NCBI RefSeq assembly: GCF_963924675.1
Contig: NC_089221.1
Span: 141,216,263-141,280,262, forward strand
Reading direction: 5' to 3'
From: Phocoena phocoena
Lineage: Eukaryota > Chordata > Mammalia > Artiodactyla > Phocoenidae
Length of the DNA: 64,000 bases
The notes below the pieces were generated by a model. The model saw nothing but the letters and a program-made list of their open reading frames with translations. It was not told the origin of the DNA and did not search any database. Numbering within the stretch: the first letter of the stretch is position 1; every line of letters starts with the position of its first letter. This document shows, piece after piece, positions 11,239 through 23,909 of the stretch. The position numbers were made by a program, and so were the translations under genes.

Positions 11239-13655
11239 AACTAATATCCCTAATGTACACAGATGTAAAGATTTTTAAACAGACCTTTTAGCAAATCAAA
11301 TCTAATAATACACAAAGCATAATACATCATGATCAAGTAGGGTTATCATAGGAATACAAGGTTAGTTTAACATTTGAAAATCAGTCAATGCAATTCACTA
11401 AATTAGCAAATTAAAAAAAGAAAAGCCTTAGGATCCTCTCAATTCATGCAAAAGAAAAAAAAGAAAAGATAAAAGAAAGAAAATAATCCACTATGCATTC
11501 CTCATAAAAATGCACAGCAAACAAGGAATACAAAGGAACTTCCTCAACCTGATAAAAAAATATCTATGTAAAACTTACACTTAACATCCTACTTAATATT
11601 AGGTGAAAGACTGTATTTTCTCCCTAAGAACAGAAACAAGACAGGAATTTGTGAAATGTACTGGAGGGTCTAAGCCAGAGCCATGAAACAAACAAACAAA
11701 AAGAAATAAAAGAACTTCAGCTTGGAAAGGAAGTAATGCTGTCTTTATGTACAGATGGCATTATCATCTGTGAACCATAGTCTAAGGAATCTACAAAAAA
11801 GCTACTAGAACTAAGAAATGAGATTGTCAGGAATGCAGGCTATACATCAATATGCAAAAAACAACTCTATATAGTAGCAACTGGAAACTGAAATATAAAA
11901 ACTAATACCCCGTAAGTTAGCATCAAAATTATGAAATAGTCAATATTAAATATGACAAAAGATGTGAAAAACTTATCCAATGGAAACTACAGAATATTGG
12001 GGAGATAAAGAAGACAAATTAAGAGAGAGATATACTGTGTTCAGTACTCAATATTGAAAAACTCAATACTCAATATTGTTAATATGTTATTGCTCCCCAA
12101 ATGGATCTATGGATTCAGCTAAGACCCAAACACAATAGCAGCAGGCTTTTTGGTAGAAATTGACATGATGGTTCTAAAATTTGTGTGAAAATGCAAAAAA
12201 ATATAGAGTAGCCAAAGGATGTTGGAAAATGTGAAAAAAATTGGAGGAATAAACTAAACTCCTTGATTTCAAGGCTTCTTGTAAGCTATAGTGATTGAGA
12301 GAGTGTAACCTTGGCATAAAGAGAGGCATATAAACCAGTGGAATAGAAAACAGAGTCCAGAATGAACCCAAACATATGGACAACTGATATTTTATAAAGG
12401 ATAAAGGCTCTTCAGTGGAAAAAAAGGACAGTATTTTCACCAAATGGTGATAGAACAATTAGATATTCATATACTCACACAAAAATTGATCCATAGTTCA
12501 TATCATATATAAAAATTAATTCAGAATGATTCATAGACCTAAATATAAGTCCTAAAACTGTAAAACTTCTAAAGTAAAAGGTAGGTGAAAACCCATGTGA
12601 CCTAGGCAAAGACATCTTAGATATAATACTGCTATCAATAAAAATATAAATTAACTGGATTATTTAAGATTTCTTGGTATTCAAAAGACATTCATAGGAG
12701 AATAAAAAGACAAACCATAGACTGGTAGAAAATATTTGCAAAGTATATATGTGATAATTACAAGATCTCAAAACTCAATAATAAGAAAATAACTCAAATA
12801 CAAAAATGGACAAATTGTTTGAACAGATACTAAACCAAACATGATATATGGATGACAAATAAACACATGAAAAAATGCTCAACGTCATTAGTTATTAGAG
12901 AACTGCAAATTAAAACCACAATGACAGACTATTACATACCTTTAGAACAGCTAAAATTAAAAATACTGAATATACCAAGTGTTGGCACTATGTGGAAGAG
13001 GTGGAACTTTCCTACACTTCTGGTGTGAATGTAAAATGGCACAACTACTTTGGAAACAACTTAGCAATTTTTTACAACGTTAAACATACATCTATTCTAT
13101 GATTCAGCCGTTCTAATCCCAGGTATTAGAAAAGAAAGCATAGTCAATATCAAGACTTGGACAGGGATATTGAAAGTATCTTTATTTGTAATAGCCAAAA
13201 TCTAGAAACAACCCAAGTGCCCATCAATAGGTAAATGGATAAAGAAAAATATATATCTATATAATGGAATATTACTCAAGAATAAAAAGAAACAAACTTG
13301 ACTCATTCAGCAACATGCTTCATTATCAAAATAATTATGCTGAGTGGTAGAAGCCAGAACCCCTGGCTCCCCAAAAAGGACCCATAAATATTATGTGTTT
13401 CCATTTATAAAAAACTCTCAGTAATGCATACTTAACTATAGTGACAGAAAGCAGACCAGTCATTGCCTTGGGGATGCAAGAAAGTTTGGAACAAGAGGGA
13501 GGCATTACAAAGTGACAGAGGAAGCTTTAGGGGAAAATGTGTACGATCATTATCTAGACTGTGATCATGATTTCATTGGTCAAAACTTGTCAAATTGAAC
13601 TCTTTAAAGAGGTATGGTTTACTGCATATCAATTATACCTCAATAAAGCCTTTAA
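11239..13655 (+). repeat. L1M ORF2 and 3' UTR (segment 3 of 3)
   Basis: Degraded reverse-transcriptase and C-terminal regions of L1 ORF2 run through this block: 'taatacatcatgatcaagta' near 11320, 'acccaagtgcccatcaatag' near 13211, 'atggaatattactcaagaat' near 13265. The 3' UTR ends at the typical 'caattatacctcaataaagc' near 13630. Stops and frameshifts abound, so it is a dead element. Confidence 0.9.
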
Positions 13656-14916
13656 CAAAGTTGGAGTATTGGCAATGTCATATGTTCAATATATACAAAC
13701 ACTTCATTCTATTTATTCAGAGATATATTTTGAAGGAATGGGACAGGATCTGTATTTAGGGTATTGCTTTGAAATTACTTTATTATTAAATTCCTTTAAA
13801 CTCTTTAATTACTCTATTTGTATTACTGAGTGTCTACTATGTGTCAGGAATTCTGCTGTGAAAGCTTTTTGCATTGTTTTAATTTTTTTTCTTCATGTAG
13901 GACTTCTTTTTAAAAGCCTATACAAAAAAATCATTCCAATTAATTTAGCAGTCTGGTCAATTGTAAAATTGCCAATTTAAGAAATGTAGAATAAATAGAA
14001 TGATTAAAATAGTGGCTTTGTAAAGATCAGCTTTATCCTTCTACTCTGTCGATATCCTCAGTGCTGCCCTTCTAGACGAACCACTATACAAATTTTGAAA
14101 AAGTGTAGTTCTATGACAGCGTAGCTACTTAAGACAATATTTGTGAAATTCCATAGGCAGCTAAGGTGAAAGTAATCAAGCGAAATCAAGCCAAATCACT
14201 TTAACAAAAACATTTAACACAGTTAGATGACTTGAGGGTTAGTGTCATTAAACTTATCATTAATATTTTAAAGTATTTTCAGAAGTGCATATTGTATTTG
14301 AAAACTTACTGTCTAACCAAATCACTCTCAACAATGAAATGATACAACAACAAAATAAACAGGGATTTGTCTCAACTGATCTCTGTGGTTTCAGAAAATT
14401 TTATCAACTTAACATGGATCTTCATCTTCACAGGTCCTCAGGAAAGCCATTCATAAGCCTTTACATGCTGATAAGACGACTTAAGAAACACATTCAAATT
14501 ATCCTAATATTGAAAGTAAGGAATCAGAGCTGACTAAACTTGACATCAGTTACTTTGGTAAGTTTAGAATGAAGTATTAATCAGAACATTTATAAATATT
14601 CAGAAAAAAAAGTGATGCTTGTTTGGCAGCCACATGGTTCCACTGAAACTAGTCAATTCAAACTAACATTATTTCTGTTCCTAAATTGTCTACCCAATTT
14701 AGAGTGATGAAGAGAATGCAGAGAGAATATCTGAATTTCAGTAAGGCTGTTGTCGATGTTTTCTACCCCACCCATGAATATAAAATGGAGGAATGAGGCT
14801 TTAGTGAAGGAAGATACTAGTACACTGAAGAAACAGAACCTATGTGATGAAACCAGAAAGCATCTTTATTTTTACCCCTCACTGGTCCTTTAAACTTATT
14901 TAGAGAGGGGCAGACC
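13656..14916. other. Anonymous AT-rich DNA
   Basis: No gene recognised. A diverged antisense MIR or L2 piece may lie at about 13826-13875 ('ctgagtgtctactatgtgtc'). Confidence 0.4.
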
Positions 14917-14918
14917 TA

Positions 14919-15245
14919 CAGTGGTCCCTTGGTATCCATAGGGAATTTGTTCCAGGAGAGCAACCCCTTTTTTGGTAGATACCAAAATCCAAGGATGCTC
15001 AAGTTCCCCATATAAAATGGTGTAGCCTTTGCATATAACCTATGCACATCCTCCCATATACTTCAAATCATCTCTAGGTTACTTATAATACGTAATACAA
15101 TGTAAAGCCTGTGTAAATAGTTGCCAGCATGCAGTAAATTCCGGTTTTGCTTTTTGGAACTTTCTGGAAATTTTTTTCAAATGCTTTCCATCCATGGTTG
15201 GTTTAACCCTTGTATTTGGGACCTGCAGATATAGAAGGCCAACTG
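14919..15245 (+). mobile_element. MER2 (Tigger/pogo-family MITE)
   Basis: Non-autonomous DNA transposon with terminal inverted repeats: left end cagtggtcccttggtatc, right end the reverse complement of a diverged copy finishing ..gaaggccaactg. TA dinucleotides flank both ends (14917-14918, 15246-15247), as expected for Tc1/mariner-type insertion. Internal phrases such as 'atgctcaagttccccatata' and 'ttgcatataacctatgcaca' are MER2-like. It has no transposase frame. Confidence 0.9.
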
Positions 15246-15247
15246 TA

Positions 15248-15805
15248 CTTCCAGTTCCCTAGTTAAAAACTTGGGCAGCTCCTTGACTTTTCTGAACCCT
15301 CTTAGCAGCCACTTTAAGCTGCAAATACAAACTCAGTTCAGAAATTAAATATATGTTCATATAATAATAAAAACTTCTCTGTTTCATTCAAAGTAGTTGA
15401 AATAATCTTTCCTCACACCCCAACAGGACATTCTAGCTGGAAAGCTGAGGAAAGGGACATGGTCCTTCTCTCTTCCACCTCATCTTGCTTAGTGCAGTTT
15501 TCTGACACCCTAAAAATCAAAGAAGAGAGAGGAATGATATATCAAAGGGCAGGAAAACTCTTACTTGTCTAGCATATATTAAGATGGTTTCACATTCTTC
15601 ACATCTCAGAAGTGCTAAAAGATGAGTCCTTCATGAATTTTTCTGTGGCTTCTCTGTAAGTCCACAATGTAAACTTTAATTTGCCTTTCCTGGATAATGC
15701 ATGTTACTCTGGTTGGGCTAAAGCCCACTCAGCCTCTGGTTTCCGGGTTAGCTTTAGGTAGTGCCCTCTACCCAGAATCTCACTGTTGCTCTTCAGCCAT
15801 TCTTC
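15248..15805. other. Anonymous DNA
   Basis: Nothing recognised. It continues past the small L1 insertion at 15821-16072, since the sequence on either side joins at the 15-bp duplication. Confidence 0.4.
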
Positions 15806-15820
15806 TTGGAAATGTTTTTA

Positions 15821-16072
15821 TTGTTATAATTAATTTTTTATTGGAGTATAGTTAATTTACAATGTTGTGTTAGTTTCTGCTGTACAGAAAAGTGAATCAG
15901 TTATACATATATCCACTGTATTTTAGATTATTTTCCCATATAGGTCATTACAGAGTATTGAGTAGCGTTCCCTGTGCTATACGGTAGGTTCTTATTAGTT
16001 ATCTATTTTATATATAGTAGTGTATATATGTCAGTCCCAATCTCCCAATTTATCCCTCCTCCCCCCGCCCCT
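15821..16072 (-). mobile_element. L1 3' UTR insertion (antisense, 5'-truncated)
   Basis: Antisense L1 3' UTR: 'tattggagtatagttaattt', 'ttgtgttagtttctgctgta', 'ccctgtgctatacggtaggt' and a C-rich end. A perfect 15-bp target duplication TTGGAAATGTTTTTA is at 15806-15820 and 16073-16087. It is only 252 bp long, a typical very short 5'-truncated L1 insertion. Confidence 0.92.
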
Positions 16073-16559
16073 TTGGAAATGTTTTTAAATGGCTCCAATC
16101 CTGCCTGTCCTGCCTGTCTCATTCCATCTCCCTCTCATTCTCATTCTTTCTGTCTCTGTCTCTCTCTCTTTCCAACTGCGCATCTGGCCATGGAAAATAC
16201 ATACACATTTTGTGCTCTGACAAATTATGGGAGTGCAGGTTGGCAAATTCCAGATCAATAGAAAACACTCCTTTGTTTTGCCACCAGCTAGGCAGCCCAT
16301 TTCCAATCCTCTAGATTTCTGAAGCAAAAAAACCTCTTAACTGCTGTGGCTTCCATCAGTTTCAGTCCTGTATAACTAGATTCAGGTATCAATTCCAATG
16401 TGGGGTGGGATCCCACACTAATAAGCAGTTCTCAGGATGCCAGGTAGGTGTCCAACAATTCATCTCAATTCTGACACTATCTACCTGGAGATAGCATCAG
16501 ACTCCACAGGTTAAGTCCTATAAGACTACTCCTCACTGCCACCCTACTTCAGAATCAGT

Positions 16560-17455
16560 TGCAAGGCCATGTTGTTACCTTTACTTCTGACTGGCTATTA
16601 ATAAGAGGTTCCTAAGACCCCCTCCTCTGGTTAATTTGCTAGAGTGGCACATTGAATTCAGAGAAATACTTTACTTACTAGAATACTGGTTTATCATAAA
16701 AGGATATCACTCAGGTACAACCAGACAGAAGAGATTCACAAGGCAAGATATGTGGGAAGGGGCATCATGCCCGTCTAGGTGCACCTCCTCGTGTTCACCA
16801 ACCTGGAAGCTCTTCGAACGCAGTTCTTTTGTGTTTTCATGAAGACTTCATTACATATTCATGATTGGTTAAATCATTGGCTGTTGGCAATTTTTTTTCA
16901 ATGCTGCTATGAACATTGGATTGGGGTGCATGTATCTTTTCAAATTAGTAATTTTGCTTTTTTTCAGATATATACACAGGAGTGGAATTGCTGGGTCATA
17001 TGGTAGTTTTATTTTTCATTTTTTGAGAAAGCTTCATACTGTTTTCCACAGTGATTGCATCAATTTACATTCCCACCAACAGTATTCAAGGGTTCCCTTT
17101 TCTCCACATCCTTGCCAACATTTGTTATTTGTGTTCTATTTGATGATAGCCATTCTGACAGGTGTGAGACGATATCTCATTGTGGGCTATTGGCAATTGA
17201 TTCAACCTCCAGCCCCTCTCCCCTCCCCAAAGGTTAAGGATGGGACTGAAAGTTCTAACCCTCTAATCACACAGCTGGTTCTCCTGGCATCAAGCCCCAT
17301 CCTTAGGTGCAGTCCAAAAGTCATCACTGACATAACAAAAGACACCTGTATCACTCTCGACACTTAGGAAATTCCAAGGGTTTTAGGAGCTCTGTGCCAG
17401 AAAAGCAACGTAGACCAAATACATACTTCTTATTATAAACTACAATATCATGATA
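16560..17455 (+). repeat. Old LTR-like repeat, interrupted by an L1 fragment
   Basis: Blocks 'aggtgcacctcctcgtgttc', 'ttcatgattggttaaatcat', 'tcaacctccagcccctctcc', 'taggaaattccaagggtttt' and 'accaaatacatacttcttat' occur in the order of a common ancient mammalian LTR-type repeat. I cannot name the family with certainty. The L1 fragment at 16893-17184 splits it; removing that fragment and one duplication restores continuous repeat sequence. The left edge is uncertain. Confidence 0.5.
16893..17184 (-). mobile_element. 3'-truncated L1 ORF2 fragment with target duplication
   Basis: Antisense L1 ORF2 C-terminal-region sequence ('ccacagtgattgcatcaatt', 'ggaattgctgggtcatatgg', 'cattctgacaggtgtgagac'). 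It lacks the end of ORF2 and all of the 3' UTR. It is flanked by a 14-bp duplication GGCT[G/A]TTGGCAATT at 16879-16892 and 17185-17198. A short T-run (about 16891-16898) sits at the end where an A-tail should be. So an L1-type insertion ended inside ORF2 rather than at the normal 3' end. Confidence 0.8.
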
Positions 17456-18094
17456 ACCTTCTCTCTTTTGATTTGTTTCACATCACTCACCCCTCAATCC
17501 CTGTGGGGGTAGAATATACAGCACCATTTTCCCAAAGAAACCCTCCCCAAAGAAATCCTTCTATCATCATTTTTTTCTCCTTTTTATAACTCATTGTGGC
17601 TCAGATATTTTTGAGTTAAATCCTTTGACAATTCCAGACTGTGTAATTTTATATCTACTCTGTCTTTGCGCCTCAGTTGAAATTGCCAATTTGATATCCT
17701 GATAGAGTATGTAGTTGTGTAACTATACCACCACACACAGAGTGCTAATTAATAGATCCGTTTCTATCTGGAGGTGGTCTCTAATGGCCTGCCTCAGATA
17801 TCTATCCTGTTCAACATTTTGAAATAAATACTGTGGATGAAGATAGTAAAAGCTTGTTTATCAAAGCTTTAAATCCCAAAGTCACATAGGATAACTGATT
17901 TCTGAAACTAATGAGATAAAATTTAATAAAAGCAGGAATATCGTCATGCATTTAGGTACAATAAACCACCTTCTCAGGGGTAATAGAAGAGGGGAGATGT
18001 CTGGTGGCGGTAAGTTAAGATGGCTGAATCCTAGGCAGCTCCAGCAAAACAGTGTCTACATTCAACAGGCTTCTTTAGGATTCTCTTGTGTTAA
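17456..18094. other. Anonymous DNA
   Basis: No gene or repeat recognised. Confidence 0.4.
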
Positions 18095-18600
18095 GCTTTT
18101 TAAGTTGTAATACAAAGAAATCTTACTCACATGGCTTAAGTAAAAGGGAATTATGTCTGCAATAGCTGAAAAGTCCAAGGATAGGCTTCCATCTCAACTG
18201 CGTCTAGGTGGTGTGAGAGATCTGTTTCTTCCTATTTCTCACCTTTTCTCTGCAGTAGACTATTCCTCAGATAAAATACATGTAATGTAGCAAGAGAGCT
18301 ACCCATGACTCCAACATTATATCTGTAGGTTAGCAATGCTGATAGATTGTTTTCCCTCAGTAGTTGCAATTTCAGTGCCAGGTTAGCTCAGAAAGGCACA
18401 TCTTAAGCTCATGTGTCCATCTCTGAAGTAATTGCTGTGGCCAATGGTTGGACTCCACTCCATCCATTCCACCTCAATCATTTGAACACAAGGATGACTT
18501 AGAGCAAGTTTGGGTGGTATCCAAAAGGAAGTCTAGATGTTACCGGAAACAGGAGAATGATATTAGGTAGGCAGAAATGAAGCTCTAAACTGCATCTGGA
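18095..18600 (+). repeat. Old dispersed mammalian repeat (copy A)
   Basis: 'catggcttaagtaaaaggga', 'caatagctgaaaagtccaag', 'attgctgtggccaatggttg' and 'ggcagaaatgaagctctaaa' appear in the order of a common, old mammalian repeat that I cannot name. A weaker relative lies at 24670-25115. Confidence 0.5.
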
Positions 18601-18774
18601 CACAATTTTTTGAAGAATTTTGATGAACTATAGTGAGTTCAGTGTACTGTAGTGAGAATTAGAAAAGGCCTGTAAACCATATCGTGCAAGAAATTAGTGG
18701 AAATTAGTCATGTTTTGTTTGAGCAAGAGAAGGGTGGGGCAAGGAGTGAGGCAGTAAATGAGAGGGTTTTTTTT

Positions 18775-18985
18775 GTTTTTGTTTTTGTTTTTGCGGTACG
18801 GGGGCCTCTCACTGTTGTGGCCTCTCCCGTTGCGGCGCACAGGCTCCGGACGTGCAGGCTCAGCGGCCATGGCTCACCGGCCCAGCCGCTCCACGGCACG
18901 TGGGATCCTCCCGGACCGGGGCACGAACCCGTGTCCCCTGCATCGGCAGGCGGACTCTCAACCACTGCGCCACCAGGGAAGCCCC
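18775..18985 (-). mobile_element. CHR-2-type SINE (minus strand)
   Basis: Near-consensus body and tRNA head on the minus strand, with a (CAAAAA)n-type tail (gtttttgtttttg on plus). A perfect 16-bp target duplication TGAGAGGGTTTTTTTT is at 18759-18774 and 18986-19001. It is among the youngest-looking copies in the window. Confidence 0.97.
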
Positions 18986-19269
18986 TGAGAGGGTTTTTTT
19001 TCAAACATTGTATGAATCAGTATAAAGAGTAGAGACTAGTCTGTCTCTAGAAGGGAAAACTTAGACAAGGTGTCAGAATTTACAGGGAAATTTATATTAA
19101 CTAATTTTATCAAAATGCATGACAGTGTCTATCAATTGAAAATAATATCCTCATAGGCAATATATTTCCTGTCATTTTTAGTACTCAGTGCAATACAAGT
19201 ATTTAGTTCATGAAGCGTAAGGCCAAGTTTGTAGTAACAAATTCACATTTACTATTCAAAATGGCACAG

Positions 19270-20255
19270 TATGAAAAAGCAAGAATGACCAATTAACAAA
19301 ATGTCTAACCTCTCTAGCAGTCAAGGAAATGCTGATTGAAACAATGACATAGCATTTTCACAACCAAACTGGAAAATGAGCAGGGCCTACAATAAAGAGT
19401 GTACTCGGTGTTGGCAAAGATGTGAATAAACAGGTTTCCCGTATACTGGGAAAATCTGTAAATTTTTACAGCCTTAGGGAATGAGGGATGGGAAGGGGGC
19501 AGATATATCAAAAGATTAGTACATACACTGAATCTAGAAATTTCTCTTCTAGAAAGAACTCAAAGGAAAATAAAATCACTGATGTGTTCAAAAATGAATA
19601 CATAAAACTGTTTATCAGTGTTATATAATAACAAAAGAGGAGAAACAATCTACATGTTTAACAAGGGATTGGTTAAATTAAGTATGTTACATCCATAGGC
19701 TATAATATTCCACAGTTAAAAACTGTCAAAAAGATGTATATTTATGGCTATGGGAGATGGTCTGTGGGAGATTATTAGTTAAATGAACAAATTAGATTTT
19801 GAATGTGTGTGCACAGAGCAATCAGATTATTATATACCCACACGAGAATAGTAGAATCAATACTGATATGTTATCAATATTTATCTCTTAATGGTGGGTT
19901 ACATCTGCTCTTGCTCTCCCCCCCCAGTTATTTATTTATTTATTTATTTATTTTTGGCTGCGCTAGGTCTTCGCCGCTTCTTGCGGGCTCTCTCCAGCTG
20001 CGGCGAGCGGGGGTTACTCACTGCGGTGGCTTCTCTTGCTGGGGAGCCCGAGCCCTAGGCGCAGAGGCTTCAGTAGTTCTGGTGCTCGGGCTTAGCTGCT
20101 CCGCAGCACGTGGGATCCTCTCGGACCAGGGCTCGAACCCACGTCCCTTGCATTGACAGGCGGACTCCCAACCAGGGAAGCCCCTTGCTCTTTTTAATTT
20201 GTGCTTTACTGTGTTTTTCAAATGTTCTATAAATGAATATGGATTGCTTTTTCAG
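19270..20255 (+). repeat. L1M 3' portion, split by a CHR-1 SINE
   Basis: 'gtctaacctctctagcagtc', 'aagggattggttaaattaag' and 'ttacatccataggctataat' match the end of ORF2 and the 3' UTR of old L1s. After the SINE at 19918-20184 it resumes with 'aatttgtgctttactgtgtt' and fades near 20255. No frame survives. Confidence 0.65.
19918..20184 (-). mobile_element. CHR-1-type SINE (minus strand)
   Basis: The longer CHR form: a (TTTA)n tail at 19928-19952, then 'tttggctgcgctaggtcttc' and internal 'gcggtggcttctcttgctgg' blocks, ending in the tRNA-like head at 20184. The short duplication CTTGCTCT (near 19910-19917 and 20184-20191) is compatible with L1-mediated insertion. The head lacks part of the A-box side ('cggactcccaaccagggaag'), a deletion of about 15 bases. 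Confidence 0.92.
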
Positions 20256-21339
20256 GCTTAGCTTTAGTGAGGCTAAATTCTCTTTATTTCACAATTTTAT
20301 ATTTGTATTGTTTTTTCCATTTATTCAGAAAACAAAATTCAAGAAGGCAAATGAAATAATGAGCTTTCCTTATGCTATTGGAAATTAATTTGCTAAGCAG
20401 AATTTTGAGTGGGATGAACTATTCTCACCCCATTCAGTAGGCATGACTAATGTTTACTTCTTATTAGCCTCTCTGTTGTTCTAATTATCTATTTATGGGT
20501 CATCATTCACTAATTTGACTTGTGCAGGAGTTTTGAGTGTGGGAGTCTTGGGATGGGTCTGCAAATTAAAATTTAGTATTCTTTAAGAGTCTTAAAAGTT
20601 AAAAGCAATCTTTTGCATGTCAAGAATCCTACAGCAATAGAAAAGAAATAGAGGTAGAACATTTTACATTATTTTTCTGTGACATCTAAGAGGAATAAAA
20701 TACTTATCTTTAAGTCTGAGTGCACACACACACACACACACATGCATGCACAGATACATGCACATTTTTGAAAGCTGCAGAAAGGAGCAATTTAATAAAA
20801 ATAAATAGGATGAGGATAGGGGAAAGAAAGAATATGAGGCTTTCATCTGGACTTAAACTGTAAAGTCATCAGTATCTGTGCCATTCAAGAGGAATATATT
20901 TCTTTGTGTGTGTTTAGGTATGTGTGTTTATATGTTTGCATACATACATTTATAAATATATTAATATACTTTTTTTCCAAATGTAGACAGTAATTTCAGA
21001 GGAAACTGAAACTGATATAGCATAATAGATATGCTACTAATGGCATTTATCCCACTCATAATTCCATCCAGGCAGCCATGTTTTTACCACATAAACCTCA
21101 TCTTGTGTGCCACACCTAATGGATCTAAGAATGGGTACCACTCCCAAGGAGAGGATAGCTTGCCTGTGACCTATGATAAAGCTATTGTGGATTAGCCCAA
21201 ACTTATTGGGCCCATCAGATTTTCTCTCTTGGGAATTTGAACTAGAGAGAATGGAAAACATTATGCAGAAAGAGATCTGTAAAGGGGTACTTCATGATGG
21301 ACTATGGCAAAATGAAGTTATTATAAAGCAGAAGTAATG
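20256..21339. other. Anonymous DNA with a CA microsatellite
   Basis: A (CA)n tract lies at about 20722-20742, followed by a catgcatgca stretch. Nothing else is recognised. Confidence 0.45.
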
Positions 21340-21722
21340 ACTATTATGCAGTGCATATTTATGTCCCCCCCATATTCATATGTTGAAACCCCAACCCTCG
21401 ATGGAATGATATTAGGAGGTGTAGTCTTTGGGAGGTAATTAGAATTAGATCAGGTCGTGAGGGTGGAGCCTCCATGGTGGGATTAATGTCCTTATAAAAA
21501 GAGGAGGAGGCAAGAGATCTCTCCCTCTGTTTTCTGCCATGTAAGGATACAAGGACAAGATGGCTATCTGCAAACTCAGAAGCAGGCCTTCACCAGACAT
21601 CAGGTCTACTGGCACATAGATCTTGAACTTCCCAGCCTCCAGAACTATGAGAAATAAATGTCTGACGTTCAAGCCACCCAGTCTCTGGTATTCTGTTATA
21701 GCAGCCTGAGCTAAGACAATGA
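21340..21722 (+). mobile_element. MLT1-type solo LTR (ERVL-MaLR)
   Basis: The block reads in LTR order: 'ttcatatgttgaaaccccaa', 'tgatattaggaggtgtagtc', 'cgtgagggtggagcctccat', 'gtccttataaaaagagg', 'cagcctccagaactatgaga' with AATAAA (21655-21660), then 'agccacccagtctctggtat' and '..gagctaagaca' at the end. These are the landmarks of MaLR LTRs. No internal retroviral sequence flanks it, so it is a solo LTR. Confidence 0.85.
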
Positions 21723-22029
21723 CTAAGACAAATCAGCGGAAACTCAAAATAAGTTCACAGATAAGAGAGTAAGAATCAGTCAGCTGTAGTGAGAGTCAAA
21801 ATATTTAGAAAGATACCATGAAGAAAGATAGGTGGGGGAGCTCATCCCTGGAATTATCTCAAATTGGAATGGCATTCAAATTCTTGTTCAGGTGAATGCC
21901 CACCATTCTCTTCTTTCCTCTTTCCTTGTCCTATCATTTACCTTAAATTCCTCATTCTTGCAACTCAAAAATATTTTTAAACTTATCAGGAGTCAGTGTA
22001 AATAAGTGATTAAGAGGAAAAAAATTAAA

Positions 22030-22118
22030 TTAGGGTTCAAATTACAGTTCTGCTGTTTACTAACTGTGTGATCTCCAGCAAGTTACTTAATGGTCAGTGG
22101 CTCAGTTTCTCTCTCATT
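22030..22118 (+). repeat. MIR fragment
   Basis: 'ttactaactgtgtgatctcc', 'agcaagttacttaatggtca' and 'ggctcagtttctctctcatt' are the MIR central region in order. Confidence 0.85.
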
Positions 22119-22119
22119 T

Positions 22120-23860
22120 CTTTTTAAGTCAACTTTATTGAGCTATAATTTGCATAAAATAAAATATACTCATTTTTAGTATGCAGTTAGATGAGTTTGA
22201 AGTAGTATATATATATATACATCTCCTTTGTAATCACCACCACAGTCAAGACATAGAATAGTTCCTCACTCCTGTTTTGTAGCTGGTGTCTCCTTGTCAT
22301 CCCATACCTACAGAAACCCTGGCCTCAGGCAAATATTCATCTTTTTTTTCTGTCAGTTACATTGATTTTCATTTTTCCAGCATCGTACATAAGTGCAATC
22401 TTACAAATTCATGCATGTTGCCTCTATTAATAGCATGTTCCTTTTTATAGCTGAGAAGTATTCCACTGTATAAGTACATCACTTGTGTATATTTAGTCAC
22501 GTGTTGACGGAAATTTCTTTTTTTTCCAGTTTATTTTTTGGTTTTTAATAAAAAGCTGCTATGGACTTTTGTGCACAAGTCTTTTTGTGGACATTATTTT
22601 GTTTTTCATTTCTTTTTGGTATTATATTGAACAATGGCATTCCTGGATCATGCATGTTTAACTTTACTAGTAGCTGCTAAACAACTCTGTAAAATGGCAG
22701 TGTATGAGAGATCCAGTTTATATACATCTTCACCAATACTTAGTAGCATAACATCAGTCCTTTGAATTTTAACCATTCTAGTTGGGGTGTACTAATCTCA
22801 TTAAGCTTTTATTTTGCATTTCCCTGACAATTAATGACTTTGAGTATTTTTCATGTGCATATTGGCCATTTGTATATCATTTGTTAAGTATTATTTAACT
22901 CTTTGCCCATTCATTTAAAAATCAAATTATTACTCTTGTAATTATCAAGTTGTACAATATCTAAATATTCTGAATATGTCTTTATTAGATCTAAGTATTA
23001 GAAGTATCTTCTCAAACATTGTGACTTATCTTTTCATTTTCTTAATGATAGGGTCATTTTAATGGCAGAAGTTTTTAATTTTGATAAAGTCTAATTATAA
23101 AATTTTTATTTCATAATTTCTGCTCTTTGATCCTGTACAAAAATTCTTTGTCTAACCCTGAGATTTTGAAGATGTTCTCTTGTCTTGTTGAAAAGACTAT
23201 ACTTTCACCATTGGATTACCTTGGAAACTTTGTTTAAAATCAGTTGACCATTATGTGTAAAACTATTTCTTAAGTCTCTATTCAGTTATTTAATCTTTAT
23301 ATCTATACTTACATTAGTACAACACTGTCTTGCTTAATGTAGCTTTGTTATAAGTCTTCAAATAGGTAATGTTAGTCCCTTAACTCTGTTTTTCTTTCAC
23401 AAGATTATTTTGGTTATTTTAGATCCCTTGTATTTCCATATACATTTAAGAATAAGCTTGTTCCTTCCTCAAAAATCCAGCCACAGTTCTAATGGGAAAT
23501 ATGTTAAATCTATGGGTCTATTAGGGACAATTGGCATTTTAACAATATTAAGTCTTCCAGGCAATGAACTTGAAATTAGTTCTTGATTTTTCTCAGCAAT
23601 GTTTTTTAGTTTTCAGTGTGCATGTATTGCAATGTTTTGTTAAATTTATTCTTAAGTATGTCTGCTTATGAAGTTTTGGTATCAATTGATGTCATTTTTT
23701 CCTTGAATGTTGAATTGACAGGTACAGTCATCTGGGCCTAGAGCATTTTGTTTTGTTTGTGGGAAGGACTTTTATTGCAAAATCAGTTTCCTTAATTGAC
23801 ATATGAATATTCAGATTTTCCTGTTTCCTGTCTTTTCTTCTGCCAGTTTTGGTTATATGT
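22120..23860 (-). repeat. Degraded L1M, ORF2 and 3' UTR, antisense
   Basis: Antisense L1 3' UTR ('caactttattgagctataat'), then ORF2 C-terminal landmarks ('aagctgctatggacttttgt', 'gtctttttgtggacattatt', 'ccattggattaccttggaaa') and on to reverse-transcriptase-side sequence. Near 23712-23725 it appears to jump to an upstream ORF2 part ('gtcatctgggcctagagcat'), an internal deletion. All frames are dead. It is older than the CHR-2 SINE at its right edge. Confidence 0.88.
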
Positions 23861-23871
23861 ACAATTCTATT

Positions 23872-23875
<4 letters not shown>

Positions 23876-23909
<34 letters not shown>

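Noticed and set aside
16909..17367. A 152-codon open frame on the plus strand
   Set aside because: It runs antisense through an L1 ORF2 fragment and into an old LTR-like repeat, so it is not a gene.
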